From Salinilacustrithrix flava (GTDB lineage: Bacteria > Actinomycetota > Acidimicrobiia > Acidimicrobiales > Salinilacustritrichaceae), in NCBI RefSeq assembly GCF_041228405.1, contig NZ_CP133888.1:3844001-3908000 (forward strand): a stretch of DNA of 64,000 bases. The letters run 5' to 3'. Positions 42,561 to 51,469 of this stretch are shown one piece after another. Below the pieces are notes generated by a model, which worked only from the letters and a program-made list of their open reading frames with translations, did not search any database and was not told where the DNA came from. A program made the translations under genes and the position numbers. Each line of letters opens with the position of its first letter. The first letter of the stretch is position 1.

Positions 42561-45500
42561 GCTCGCACCTCCCCCAGCAGCTGGCGCCGGACACCGCCCA
42601 CGGCATCGGCGAGGTCGGCGATCGGCGCGTCCACCGCCTCGGTGCCTCGGAGGAAGAGGAAGTGGACCTCGGTCACCGGCCGGCCGGTGGCTGCCTCCAG
42701 CAGGAGGGCGTACGCCGCACCCTGGGGGGCGTAGCGCTCCAGGGCGTCGGCCACCGCCGCGTCGGAGGGCACGTCGTCGGTCTTGTAGTCGACGACCACG
42801 AGCCCGTGTCCGTCGTCGAAGCACAGGTCGACGAAGCCCTCGACGAGGTCGACGCCGTCGAGCCCGACCGCAGCGCCTTCGCCGACGATCGCTGTCGTCG
42901 GTGCGGCCACGTGCAGCTCGCGGTGGAGGTGCCCGGAGGCGACGGCGCGACGCACGAGCGGGCTGGCGACAGCGGCGCGGGCCTTGGCCTCCACCAGCTC
43001 CGCCGCGTCCGCCGGCAGGCCCTCCACCGCGGCCTGCCATCGGGCCAGGCCGCCCAGCTCGCTGCCGGCCGCGTCGGTGAGGTCGGCGTGCTGGAGCACG
43101 GCGTGGACCGCGCTGCCGATGCTGGTACCCGCCCGTCCCCGACGCCACGGCTCACGTTCGGGCGTGATCGGCTCGGCCAGGCCGCCGTCGTCCTCCGGGA
43201 CGGCCGCCTGGTCCCGGGCGATGGCCGTGGCGGACAGCACGCCTCCCCCGCCCCGGGCCAGGGTCGCGGCGCGTCGTTCGGTGAACTCCTCGACCTGGGC
43301 CTGCCAGGTCGCGGTGCCGGGGGTCGCCTTCGGCGCCGTCGGCTCGTCCTCTGCGACGACCAGCTCGACGTCCTCGTCGGAGGCGGTCCAGCGCACCGCC
43401 AGGCCGTCCATGTCGCCGGCGAGCGCACCGAGACGGGACGAGATGCGGCCGCCGTGGCTGCGAGCGATGGCCGACCTGGTGTGGTGGGTGCTGACGATGA
43501 GGTGGTCTCGTGCCCGGGTGAGGGCGACGTAGAGGAGCCGGATCCGCTCGTGCTCGTCCATGGTCTCGTCCACGGTGCGCACGGCCTGGTAGCGGGTGGT
43601 CTCCATGCCCGTGCGCATCTTGAACTCGAAGCCCCCCTCGGCGGCGAACCGGACCGTGGCCCCGGTGCGACCGGTGGGGTCCTGGGCGGAGAGCCCGGAG
43701 ACGGCGGTGATGCCGAACTCGAGGCCCTTGGCCCCGTGGATCGTGAGGATCCGCACCGCGTCGACGTCGGCCTCGGGCAGGACGGGGCTGGTGGCCCGGA
43801 GCTTGTCGTCGCGCTGCAGGTCGGCCCAGTGGAGGAACGCGCGCAGGCCGCCGTCCTCGGTGTCGGCGAACTGGCGGGCGTGCTCGACCACGATCCGGTA
43901 GAGGCGCCACAGGTCACGGTGGCGGCGGCCGGCGAGGCACAGCTCGAGGAGCCGACGGTCGCGCAGGACGGACTCGACGATCTCGGGCACCGCCTGGAAC
44001 GGCGCAGCCCGGTTCCGGGCGCGGAGGTCGGCGAGGCCACGCTCGACCGGGTCGACCTCGTCGGGCGGCAGCGCGGCGAGGACGTCGGGCGGGCGCACGC
44101 TGGAGCCCAGGTAGGTGATGCGACCGTGCTGGCGGGTCCAGCGCAGCAGGTCGTCGTCGCCGCAGCCGTAGGCCGGCGAGCGCAGCGCGCCGACGGCGGC
44201 GATCGCGTCGCCCGGATCGTCGATGGCCCGCAGGATCGCCAGGAGGTCGGCGACCTCGGTGGTGCCGTACACGAGCGTGCCGCTCTCGAGCCGGTACGGG
44301 ATCCCTGCATCGTCGAGGCACGTGCGCAGGTGGGACAGCGTCGTGCGGCTGGGCAGCAGGATGGCCATGTCCGACCACCGGCACGGCCTCGGGGCGCCGC
44401 CGGACTCCACGTACCAGCCCTCGCGGTGGGCGCGGCCGAGCACGGCGGCCACGTCGGATGCTTCGGCGCTGCGAGCGGCTTCGGCCCGGGGGTGGGGTTC
44501 GCCGTCGCCGAGCACCACCACGGCAGGGCCGGGGTCGCCGGGGATGGGCGGCCGGTGGGGTTCGAGGGCCACGTAGTGGGGTTGCGCGGTCGCCTGCGTG
44601 TCGGGCTCGATGGCGTGGCGGATGAGGCCGTCGTCGTCGCCGCCGAAGACGGCATTGCAGAACGCGAGCACCGGCCCGACGGTGCGGAAGTTGACCCGCA
44701 GGCTCGTGGCTCCGCCCGTGTAGCGCGCCGCGGTCTGGCTGAACAGGCCGATGTCGGCCCGCCGGAACCGGTAGATCGACTGCTTGGGATCGCCGACGAA
44801 GAACAGGCGACCCTCCTCGACGTCGACGTCGTGCCACGGGGTGGAGGTGTCGTGGGCGGGGTCGGCGGCGATGCGCACGGCCAGCTCGATCTGGATCGGG
44901 TCGGTGTCCTGGAACTCGTCGATGAGCAGGTGCCGGTACCGCTGGTGGAACCGCTGGCGCACGCTGCGCTCGGTGCGCAGCACCTGGCGGGCGAGCACCA
45001 GCAGGTCGTGGAACTCGAGGCGCCCCTCGCGCCGGCGGGCGTCGGCGTCGTCCAGCGTGTACAGGGCGATCTCCGCGCCGAGGCGGGTGAGCACCTGGTC
45101 GGTGAGGGCGGCCACGTCGGCGGCGATGGCGTCGATGACGGCGTGCCCGGCCTCGATGACGGCGGGCTTGGATCCGTCGGGCCAGCAGCCCTTGGTGCCG
45201 GCGTTCCTGTTCGGGCCCTTCAGCCCGGACGTGGCGAGCAGGACGAGCTCGTAGGGGTCGGACGCCGCGGCCCGCAGCGCCTCGCGGAGCGGGAGCGCGT
45301 ACTCGGTGACCCATCGGGCGAGCCGGTCGCCCTCCGGGTCGGTGCACGCGGCGAGCATCCCCTCGATCTCGTCGATCCCCTCGATCCATCGGTCCACCCG
45401 CAGCACCGAACGGTCGACGTCGACGGCACGGTCTTCCTCGATGAGGCCGGCGTCGCGCGCCTCTTCGACCAGGTCCCAGTTCTGCCCCAGGGTGTCGGCG

Positions 45501-46039
45501 ACGGCCTGCAGGTCCTGGGAGGAGATCCCCAGGGTGAGCGACATGCGCATCGTGTCGGCGAGGGCGTCGTCGTCGAGCAGCTGGTGCTCGAAGCGGCGCC
45601 AGCGCTCCTCGGCGCGCAGCGAGGAGCTGATGTCGTCGTGGACCTCGACCGCCGGGGGGAGCCGCGCCTCGATGGGTGCGGCCAGCAGGAGCCGCTGGGC
45701 GAAGGCGTGGAGGGTGCAGATGGTGGCCCGGTCGAGCCGGTCCAGGGCGGCGGCCGCCGACGCCCGCGCCTCGGGCGAATCGGTGACCCAGTCCACCTTC
45801 TCGCCGGCCTCGACCTCCTCGAGGGTGCGGCGGACGCGGGCGCGGAGCTCGGCGGCGGCCGCCTCGGTGAAGGTGATCGCGGCGATGGAGGTGACGTCGG
45901 CTCCGGCCAGCACGAGGGACACGACCCGGCTGACGAGCGACGAGGTCTTGCCGGACCCAGCTCCGGCCTCGACGAAGAGGGTGCTGCCGTGATCCCGTGC
46001 GATGCGACGCCGGGCGTCCTGGTCGACGATGTCGGTCAT
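42557..46039 (-). CDS. addA: UvrD-type helicase with PD-(D/E)XK nuclease (AddA-like)
   Basis: 1160 residues. Walker A is EAGAGSGKTSS (25-34), with AAITFTEAAAAELRARV (Ia), LIDEFQDTDPIQ (II), VGDPKQSIYRFRRAD (III), LTIHGAKGLEF (V) and LLYVALTRARDHL (VI). The C-terminal nuclease has GSAVHAVLQHAD, EGFVDLCFDDG and VVVDYKTDDV. This is the motor/nuclease subunit of a double-strand-break resection complex. The partner gene overlaps by 4 nt upstream. Assignment AddA versus AdnB is by overall layout. Confidence 0.88.
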   Translation of the reverse strand: MTDIVDQDARRRIARDHGSTLFVEAGAGSGKTSSLVSRVVSLVLAGADVTSIAAITFTEAAAAELRARVRRTLEEVEAGEKVDWVTDSPEARASAAAALDRLDRATICTLHAFAQRLLLAAPIEARLPPAVEVHDDISSSLRAEERWRRFEHQLLDDDALADTMRMSLTLGISSQDLQAVADTLGQNWDLVEEARDAGLIEEDRAVDVDRSVLRVDRWIEGIDEIEGMLAACTDPEGDRLARWVTEYALPLREALRAAASDPYELVLLATSGLKGPNRNAGTKGCWPDGSKPAVIEAGHAVIDAIAADVAALTDQVLTRLGAEIALYTLDDADARRREGRLEFHDLLVLARQVLRTERSVRQRFHQRYRHLLIDEFQDTDPIQIELAVRIAADPAHDTSTPWHDVDVEEGRLFFVGDPKQSIYRFRRADIGLFSQTAARYTGGATSLRVNFRTVGPVLAFCNAVFGGDDDGLIRHAIEPDTQATAQPHYVALEPHRPPIPGDPGPAVVVLGDGEPHPRAEAARSAEASDVAAVLGRAHREGWYVESGGAPRPCRWSDMAILLPSRTTLSHLRTCLDDAGIPYRLESGTLVYGTTEVADLLAILRAIDDPGDAIAAVGALRSPAYGCGDDDLLRWTRQHGRITYLGSSVRPPDVLAALPPDEVDPVERGLADLRARNRAAPFQAVPEIVESVLRDRRLLELCLAGRRHRDLWRLYRIVVEHARQFADTEDGGLRAFLHWADLQRDDKLRATSPVLPEADVDAVRILTIHGAKGLEFGITAVSGLSAQDPTGRTGATVRFAAEGGFEFKMRTGMETTRYQAVRTVDETMDEHERIRLLYVALTRARDHLIVSTHHTRSAIARSHGGRISSRLGALAGDMDGLAVRWTASDEDVELVVAEDEPTAPKATPGTATWQAQVEEFTERRAATLARGGGGVLSATAIARDQAAVPEDDGGLAEPITPEREPWRRGRAGTSIGSAVHAVLQHADLTDAAGSELGGLARWQAAVEGLPADAAELVEAKARAAVASPLVRRAVASGHLHRELHVAAPTTAIVGEGAAVGLDGVDLVEGFVDLCFDDGHGLVVVDYKTDDVPSDAAVADALERYAPQGAAYALLLEAATGRPVTEVHFLFLRGTEAVDAPIADLADAVGGVRRQLLGEVRA

Positions 46040-49000
46040 CGGGCATCCTCCGGGGTCGGGTCGAGCACCGAGGCGGAGCCGTCCTCGGCGAGCCGGCGCA
46101 GCGGTGCGAGCGACGGCTCGTGGCGGACCCGCTCCCACTCCTCGTCGCGGTCGCGCGGGCAGATCGAGTCGAACTCGCACCAGGCGCAGTGCTCGAAGTT
46201 CCCCCAGTGCCAGGCGTGGTCGCCGGGCCTCGCCGGGAAGCGCCCCGCAGCGATGCCGTCGGCCAGCACCCCGAGGACCCGGGTGAAGCGCTCCCGGAGC
46301 TCGGCGTCGACGGGGTAGCCCCGGTGCTCGTTGGTGTGCGGGGGTCGGAGGAACCAGTACCTGGCGTGCACCTCGGCGTCGCCCGGGACGTCGAGGTCGC
46401 GGTCGGCACCGGCCGCCATCGCATAGGCGACGAGCTGGATCTTGGTGCCGCCGGCCAGGGGGTCGCCCCCCTTGGCCTCGTCCTTCACGATGCCGTCGAA
46501 GGCGGCGGGCTTGCTGTACTTGTAGTCCCAGACCACCACCCGGGCGCGACCGTCGCCGTCGGTCCCCCGGTCGACCCGGTCGGCCTGCCCGGCCAGCTGG
46601 AGCACGCGACCGTCGCCGAGGTCGACGACCAGGGGCGGGGCGCCGTGGCGCCCGAAGGTGAGCTCGACCGCGACGGGCGCCGTGCCGAAGTCTCGACGCT
46701 GCTCCTCGTCGCCGGTGAGGGTGCGCTGGAGCACCCGGTGGATCTCGTCGCGGTCGTGGGCCCACCAGCGGGGGTGGCCGGTGATGCCGCGCGCTTCTGC
46801 GGCATCGCACTCCTCGTCGCAGATCTCTCTGAGCCGCTCGCGCGCGGCGTCCGACCACCGCTCGCCTGGTGCGGGCGCTGCGTCCGCGTCGATGACCTCG
46901 GCGAAGAACCGCTCGAGCACGCGGTGGGCCAGGGTGCCGCGCTCGCGGCCGTCGATGCGCTCGATCTCCTCGGGCCGGTCGCGCGAGCGGAGCCGGAGCG
47001 CGTGGGAGAAGAACCACCGGCGCGGGCAGGTGGCGTAGGTCTCGAGCGACGTGGGCGACAGGACCCCGAGCGCGGTCACGTCGACGCCGTCGCCGTCGAG
47101 GTTGCCGTCGAAGCGGGTGAAGGAACCGGAGCGGCGAGCCCGGAGCAGCTCGGTGCCGGCGACCAGCACGGGATCGGCGGCGGCCGGGTGCTCCTCGAAC
47201 GCGCCCGTGCGCAGGAGCGAGGCGAGGGCGTGCTCCTCGAGGTGCAGCGCCGACGCCTCACCCTCGGCCACGGCGTGGAGCCCGGCTCCGTGGCTGGCCA
47301 CGAGGGTGACCCCGGGGACGTGGTGGCCGGCCATGAGGGCTTCGGTGTCAGGACGGAGTCCAGCGTGGCGGTCGACCACCTCGACCAGCCACCGGCTGGG
47401 GACGAGGGCCCGCCCGGAGCGCTGGTCGTTGCGGGCGTAGGTGACCAGCCGGTGCGCGCCGGCCGAGGCCAGCGACGCGAGGAACGCCCGGCGCTGCCGG
47501 CGCTGCTGGTCGTCCACCGCGGCGAGCCCGACCGTGCGGCGCAGCTCGTCACCCAGCAGGGCGTCGTCGCCGGCGAGGCGGGGCAGGTGCCCCTCGGCGA
47601 GGCCGACGACAGCCACGGCGTCGAGTGGGATGAGGGGTGGCGCGTCGACCGTGGTGACGAGCAGGCCGGTGCCCGTGCGGCCCTGGCGGGGTGCGGGTGC
47701 GTCGAGCACTGTCCGGATGGTGTCGCGCACGACCTCCGGGGTCGGCGCCGGCTCGAGCTCCTCGAGGGCCGCGAGCCGGGCCAGGGCGAGCCGGATCGTG
47801 GTGTCCGCGTCGAGCTCGACCGCGGACCAGCTGACCCGGCTGCGCGCCGGACCGCAGAGGCGGTCCAGCGCGCCGCCCGCCCAGGCCGCGACGTCGGGCC
47901 ACCTCGTCGGCAGGTTGGCGCACAGCGCGTCGAGGGCGTCGACCGCCTGCCGGAGCTGCGCATCGAGGTCGAGGCGGTGCTCGATCCACCCGGTGTCCTC
48001 GTCCCCGTCGGCGGCGGCGAGGCGGGCCTGCAGCCGGGCCTGCTCGGCGTCGAGCGTGGCCCGCCAGCGAGCAGGGTCGCGGATGACCCCGAGCCAGCGC
48101 GTCCGCTCGTCGAACGACGCCGCGGGCAGCGGCCGGGCGTCGGCGTCGACCACCACCCCGCTGGCCCAGAGGTCGACGACCTCCTGCCGGCCGAAGCGGG
48201 AGCGATCGACCTCGAGCACGCCGAGCAGCACCCGGCCGGCGACCGTCTGGGCGAGCCGACGGGTGCTGGGACCGGAGAACGGGACCCGGGCCGCCTGCAG
48301 GACGTCGGCCACCACGCGCGCGTAGGGCGACCCCGACGGGTGCACGAGCGCCATCCGGTGCAGCGGCGTGCCCTCGTCGGCGAGGGCGAGCAGGTGGCGC
48401 ACGGCGACCCGCACCTCGTCGTCGATGTCGTTGGCCGAGACCGCCTCGGTGATCTCGGGCAGCTCCGCCGCAGGTGGGGACGTCTGGACGAGCCGGGCGA
48501 GGTGGGTGGCGAGCGCGTCGTCCAGCGGCCGATCGCCGGTGGCGCCCAGGAGGAGCCGGACGGGGCGGTGGCGGGCGATGGCCTGCAGGAGGTCGAGCTC
48601 GGCCTCGGTGAAGCGGTCCGGCAGGTGGACGAGCACCGTGCCGAGCGCGTCGACCCGGGGCCCGCCCTCGCACGCGACCTCCGTCGCCAGCCCGATGACC
48701 GCGTCGGGACCGAGGGGACCGAGCCGGGCCCGGACCGCGTCGCGCAGGCGCACGACATCGGCGGGAACGGGCCCGGCGGCCCGGATCTGGTCCAGGGCGC
48801 CCTCGCCGAGGGCATCGACCTCGACCACGGCGGCCGCGATCCGCTCCCACGTGACCCGGTGCTCGGCGATGGGCCCGAACCGGCCGGGCTGCTCGTCCAG
48901 GGCGACGCGCACCGCGGTGACCACGAGCTCGCGGTCGACGCCGGCACCGAGGCCGGCGTCGGCCAGGCGCGGGGCCGCGAGCTGCTCGGCCACCGCCCCG

Positions 49001-49197
49001 AGGGCGTGGAACCCCACGCCGACCGAACCGCCGGCCCGGCGGGCGAGGGCCCGCCGCGTGGCGACCGCAACCGACGGCGACGGCGTGACGACCGTGACCG
49101 GCGCCAGCGGACCAGCGGCGCGTGCCGCCTCCACCGCATCGTGCAGCGCGCCGAGGGCGGCGTCGCCATGTGCGGTCCACTGCACGTCGAAGGTCAT
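46036..49197 (-). CDS. addB: AddB-like nuclease subunit
   Basis: 1053 residues. The N-terminal helicase-like half lacks a GxGKT Walker A loop; the expected strand reads TVVTPSPSVAVATRRAL. The C-terminal nuclease is complete: GTLAHRVLERFF, GQADRVDRG and VVWDYKYSK. An iron-sulfur cluster is formed by one Cys in TCPRRWF and the CAWCEFDSIC cluster near the end. Together with the next gene it forms an AddAB-type recombination complex. TACGTT lies 6 nt before the ATG. Confidence 0.85.
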   Translation of the reverse strand: MTFDVQWTAHGDAALGALHDAVEAARAAGPLAPVTVVTPSPSVAVATRRALARRAGGSVGVGFHALGAVAEQLAAPRLADAGLGAGVDRELVVTAVRVALDEQPGRFGPIAEHRVTWERIAAAVVEVDALGEGALDQIRAAGPVPADVVRLRDAVRARLGPLGPDAVIGLATEVACEGGPRVDALGTVLVHLPDRFTEAELDLLQAIARHRPVRLLLGATGDRPLDDALATHLARLVQTSPPAAELPEITEAVSANDIDDEVRVAVRHLLALADEGTPLHRMALVHPSGSPYARVVADVLQAARVPFSGPSTRRLAQTVAGRVLLGVLEVDRSRFGRQEVVDLWASGVVVDADARPLPAASFDERTRWLGVIRDPARWRATLDAEQARLQARLAAADGDEDTGWIEHRLDLDAQLRQAVDALDALCANLPTRWPDVAAWAGGALDRLCGPARSRVSWSAVELDADTTIRLALARLAALEELEPAPTPEVVRDTIRTVLDAPAPRQGRTGTGLLVTTVDAPPLIPLDAVAVVGLAEGHLPRLAGDDALLGDELRRTVGLAAVDDQQRRQRRAFLASLASAGAHRLVTYARNDQRSGRALVPSRWLVEVVDRHAGLRPDTEALMAGHHVPGVTLVASHGAGLHAVAEGEASALHLEEHALASLLRTGAFEEHPAAADPVLVAGTELLRARRSGSFTRFDGNLDGDGVDVTALGVLSPTSLETYATCPRRWFFSHALRLRSRDRPEEIERIDGRERGTLAHRVLERFFAEVIDADAAPAPGERWSDAARERLREICDEECDAAEARGITGHPRWWAHDRDEIHRVLQRTLTGDEEQRRDFGTAPVAVELTFGRHGAPPLVVDLGDGRVLQLAGQADRVDRGTDGDGRARVVVWDYKYSKPAAFDGIVKDEAKGGDPLAGGTKIQLVAYAMAAGADRDLDVPGDAEVHARYWFLRPPHTNEHRGYPVDAELRERFTRVLGVLADGIAAGRFPARPGDHAWHWGNFEHCAWCEFDSICPRDRDEEWERVRHEPSLAPLRRLAEDGSASVLDPTPEDAR

Positions 49198-49203
49198 GGG
49201 GCG

Positions 49204-49209
49204 AACGTA
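49204..49209 (-). promoter_or_regulatory. putative -10 element of addB-addA-VOC operon
   Basis: Minus-strand TACGTT, 6 nt before the ATG; predicts a leaderless message. No SOS box is visible nearby. Confidence 0.45.
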
Positions 49210-49284
49210 CCCGGGGGGTGTGACGGGAACGGGAGCCCGCAGCCGGCGTCCGGGGGCACGCACCGCCGCGGGGGCGTGATCAAG

Positions 49285-49290
49285 CACACT
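49285..49290 (+). promoter_or_regulatory. putative -10 element of universal stress protein gene
   Basis: CACACT, 6 nt before the ATG. The same hexamer precedes rnpB by 8 nt. Confidence 0.4.
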
Positions 49291-49296
49291 CGTGGC

Positions 49297-49767
49297 ATGC
49301 AGGACGCATCCCAGGTCGTCGGAACGATCGTCGTCGGTCTCGACGGGTCGTCGAACAGCCACGAAGCGGTGGTGTGGGCTGCCCGCCTCGCCCGCTCGCT
49401 CGATGCCGAGGTCGTCGCCGTGCACGCCCTCGGCCTGCTCGACCAGCTCGAGCCCGGGGGGCCGATGGTGCCCACCCAGCCCCACCGCGACGAGATCGCC
49501 GAGCGCGCCAACGGGCTGTGGTCCCGCCCACTGGAGGAAGCCGGCGTCCGCCACCGCGTCCTGCTTCACGATGGCAACCCCGTCGACGTGGTCCTCAACG
49601 TCCTCGACGAGGTCGGCGCCGACCTCGCCGTGCTCGGCAGCCGAGGCATCGGCGGGACGCCGGCGCTGCTGCTCGGCAGCACCAGCAGCCAGGTCGCCCA
49701 GCGTGCGCTGTGCCCGGTCACCATCGTCCCGCCCTCGGACCGGCCGACCCAGGGTCGGAGCAGGTAG
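49297..49767 (+). CDS. universal stress protein (UspA family)
   Basis: 156 residues, single Usp domain. It opens TIVVGLDGSSNSHEAVVWAARLA and has the ATP-binding pattern G-x2-G-x9-G-S in GSRGIGGTPALLLGSTSS, ending CPVTIVP. ATG 49297 is used; an in-frame GTG at 49276 would add seven residues, but CACACT directly upstream favours the ATG. DUF885 follows after 2 nt, so the two are co-transcribed. Confidence 0.9.
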   Translation: MQDASQVVGTIVVGLDGSSNSHEAVVWAARLARSLDAEVVAVHALGLLDQLEPGGPMVPTQPHRDEIAERANGLWSRPLEEAGVRHRVLLHDGNPVDVVLNVLDEVGADLAVLGSRGIGGTPALLLGSTSSQVAQRALCPVTIVPPSDRPTQGRSR

Positions 49768-49769
49768 CC

Positions 49770-51449
49770 GTGGACGCCGCGCTGCGCGACCTCGCCCAGG
49801 AGTGGTGGGACGGGATGATGGCCAGGAACCCCACCGTCGCCACCCGCCTCGGCGACCACCGCTTCGACGACGCCATCGAGGACCCCAGCCCGGCCGGGTT
49901 GGCCGATGAGCGGGCCTTCGCCGTCGACGTCGCCGAACGGGCTCGGGCCATCCCCGTCGCGGACCTCGACGAGGCCGAACGGGTCACCCACGCGCTGCTC
50001 CTGGACAGCTGCCAGCAGCAGATCGAGTCGGTCGACAGCGCCGAGATCCAGCTGGCGAGCGACGGGTTCACCGGGTACCCGGTCTCGCTCCTGCGCTCGG
50101 CGGCGCAGCTGCGCGCTCCGGACGAGGCCAGCGCCGAAGCGCAGCTCGAGCGCCTGGGGAAGCTGCCGGGCGCGCTCGACGCCGTCGTCGCGCAGTGGCA
50201 GGTGGGTGCGGATCGGGGCTGGACGCCGGCGGTCGCCGCGGTCCGACGATCGCAGGCGATGGTCGATGGCTACCTGGCCGGCGCGCTCGCCGACGACCCC
50301 TTCGTCGGCCTGGCGCTCCCCGACGGCTGGGACGGCGCCGAGGGGTGGCGCGCCCGTGCGGCCACGGTGGTCGCCGAGCAGGTCCGACCGGCCTACGAGC
50401 GGGTGGCGGCGGCGCTCGCCGAGCTCGCCGAGCGGGGCCGGGGCGACGACCAACCCGGGCTGGTCCACGTCCCCGGCGGCGACGAGCTGTACCGGTCCAA
50501 GGCACGCCGGGCGACCACCACCGACCTGACGCCGCAGGAGATCCACGACATCGGCATGGTCGAGCTGACCGAGGTCCTGCCCCCGCCGTGGGCCGAGATC
50601 GGCGGGCGGGCCCTGGGCATCAGCGACCGGGACGAGCTGTTCGCCGCGCTGCGCTCCGATCCGGCCATGCGCTACGAGTCGGCCGAGGAGATCCTGGAGG
50701 TGGCGGCGTCCGCCATCGAACGGGCCCTCGCCGCTGCCCCCGACTGGTTCGAGCGCATGCCGAGCGCCGGTTGCGTGGTCGAAGCTGTGCCCGCCTCGCT
50801 CGCGCCCGGGCTCCCGGCCGCCTACTACAGCCCGCCCCCCGGCGACGGCTCCCGGCCGGGCACGTACTTCGCCAACACCTACGAGGCGACGCGCCGCAAC
50901 CGCTTCGAGGCCGAGGTCATCGCGTTCCACGAAGCGGTCCCCGGACACCACCTCGAGCGGGCCAGCGCCGCCGAGCTCGAGGACGTCCCGACCTTCCAGC
51001 AGCGGGGCGGGTACATGGCCTACAGCGAGGGCTGGGGCCTCTACTCCGAACGGCTCGCCGACGAGATGGGCCTCTACTCCTCGGACACGATGCGCCTCGG
51101 CATGCTCGCCGCCGATGCCTGGCGGTCCACCCGGCTGGTGGTGGACACCGGCATCCACGCGCTGGGCTGGAGCCGCGCCGAGGCGATCGAGTTCTTCGTC
51201 ACCCACGTCCCCCTCGACCCCGAGGAGGCCGCGGTCGAGGTGGACCGCTACATCGGGATGCCGGGCCAGGCCCTGTCGTACAAGGTCGGGCAGCGGGAGA
51301 TCCTGCGCCTGCGCGACGACGCCCGGGCCCGCCTCGGTGCGCGCTTCCGCATCGAGCGGTTCCACACGACCGTGCTGCGCCACGGCGGCGTGCCCCTCGC
51401 CCTCCTCGCCGACCTGGTCGACGACTGGGTCGAGCGGGAGACCGCCTGA
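49770..51449 (+). CDS. DUF885 family zinc-metallopeptidase-like protein
   Basis: 559 residues. The motif FHEAVPGHHLE (HExxxGHH) and downstream SEGWGLYSERLADEMGLY are the DUF885 hallmark; a zinc metallopeptidase/carboxypeptidase activity is inferred from that motif. No signal peptide, so cytoplasmic. The GTG start is 2 nt after the universal stress protein stop and has GGAGCAGG upstream. Confidence 0.9.
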   Translation: MDAALRDLAQEWWDGMMARNPTVATRLGDHRFDDAIEDPSPAGLADERAFAVDVAERARAIPVADLDEAERVTHALLLDSCQQQIESVDSAEIQLASDGFTGYPVSLLRSAAQLRAPDEASAEAQLERLGKLPGALDAVVAQWQVGADRGWTPAVAAVRRSQAMVDGYLAGALADDPFVGLALPDGWDGAEGWRARAATVVAEQVRPAYERVAAALAELAERGRGDDQPGLVHVPGGDELYRSKARRATTTDLTPQEIHDIGMVELTEVLPPPWAEIGGRALGISDRDELFAALRSDPAMRYESAEEILEVAASAIERALAAAPDWFERMPSAGCVVEAVPASLAPGLPAAYYSPPPGDGSRPGTYFANTYEATRRNRFEAEVIAFHEAVPGHHLERASAAELEDVPTFQQRGGYMAYSEGWGLYSERLADEMGLYSSDTMRLGMLAADAWRSTRLVVDTGIHALGWSRAEAIEFFVTHVPLDPEEAAVEVDRYIGMPGQALSYKVGQREILRLRDDARARLGARFRIERFHTTVLRHGGVPLALLADLVDDWVERETA

Positions 51450-51457
51450 CCGCCTCG

Positions 51458-51463
51458 TACGCT
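51458..51463 (+). promoter_or_regulatory. putative -10 element of glpD
   Basis: TACGCT, 6 nt before the GTG at 51470; predicts a leaderless message despite the short 20-nt gap to the preceding gene. Confidence 0.45.
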
Positions 51464-51469
51464 GGCGCC

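Noticed and set aside
42662..46318. 1218-residue plus-strand open frame
   Set aside because: It is the antisense frame of the addA-like gene, whose helicase motifs are clear; the plus-strand translation is Gly/Val/Asp-rich without domains.
45997..49276. Long plus-strand extension in frame with the universal stress protein
   Set aside because: It runs antisense through the addB-like gene; only the last 156 residues from 49297 form a domain, and a promoter hexamer sits directly before that ATG.
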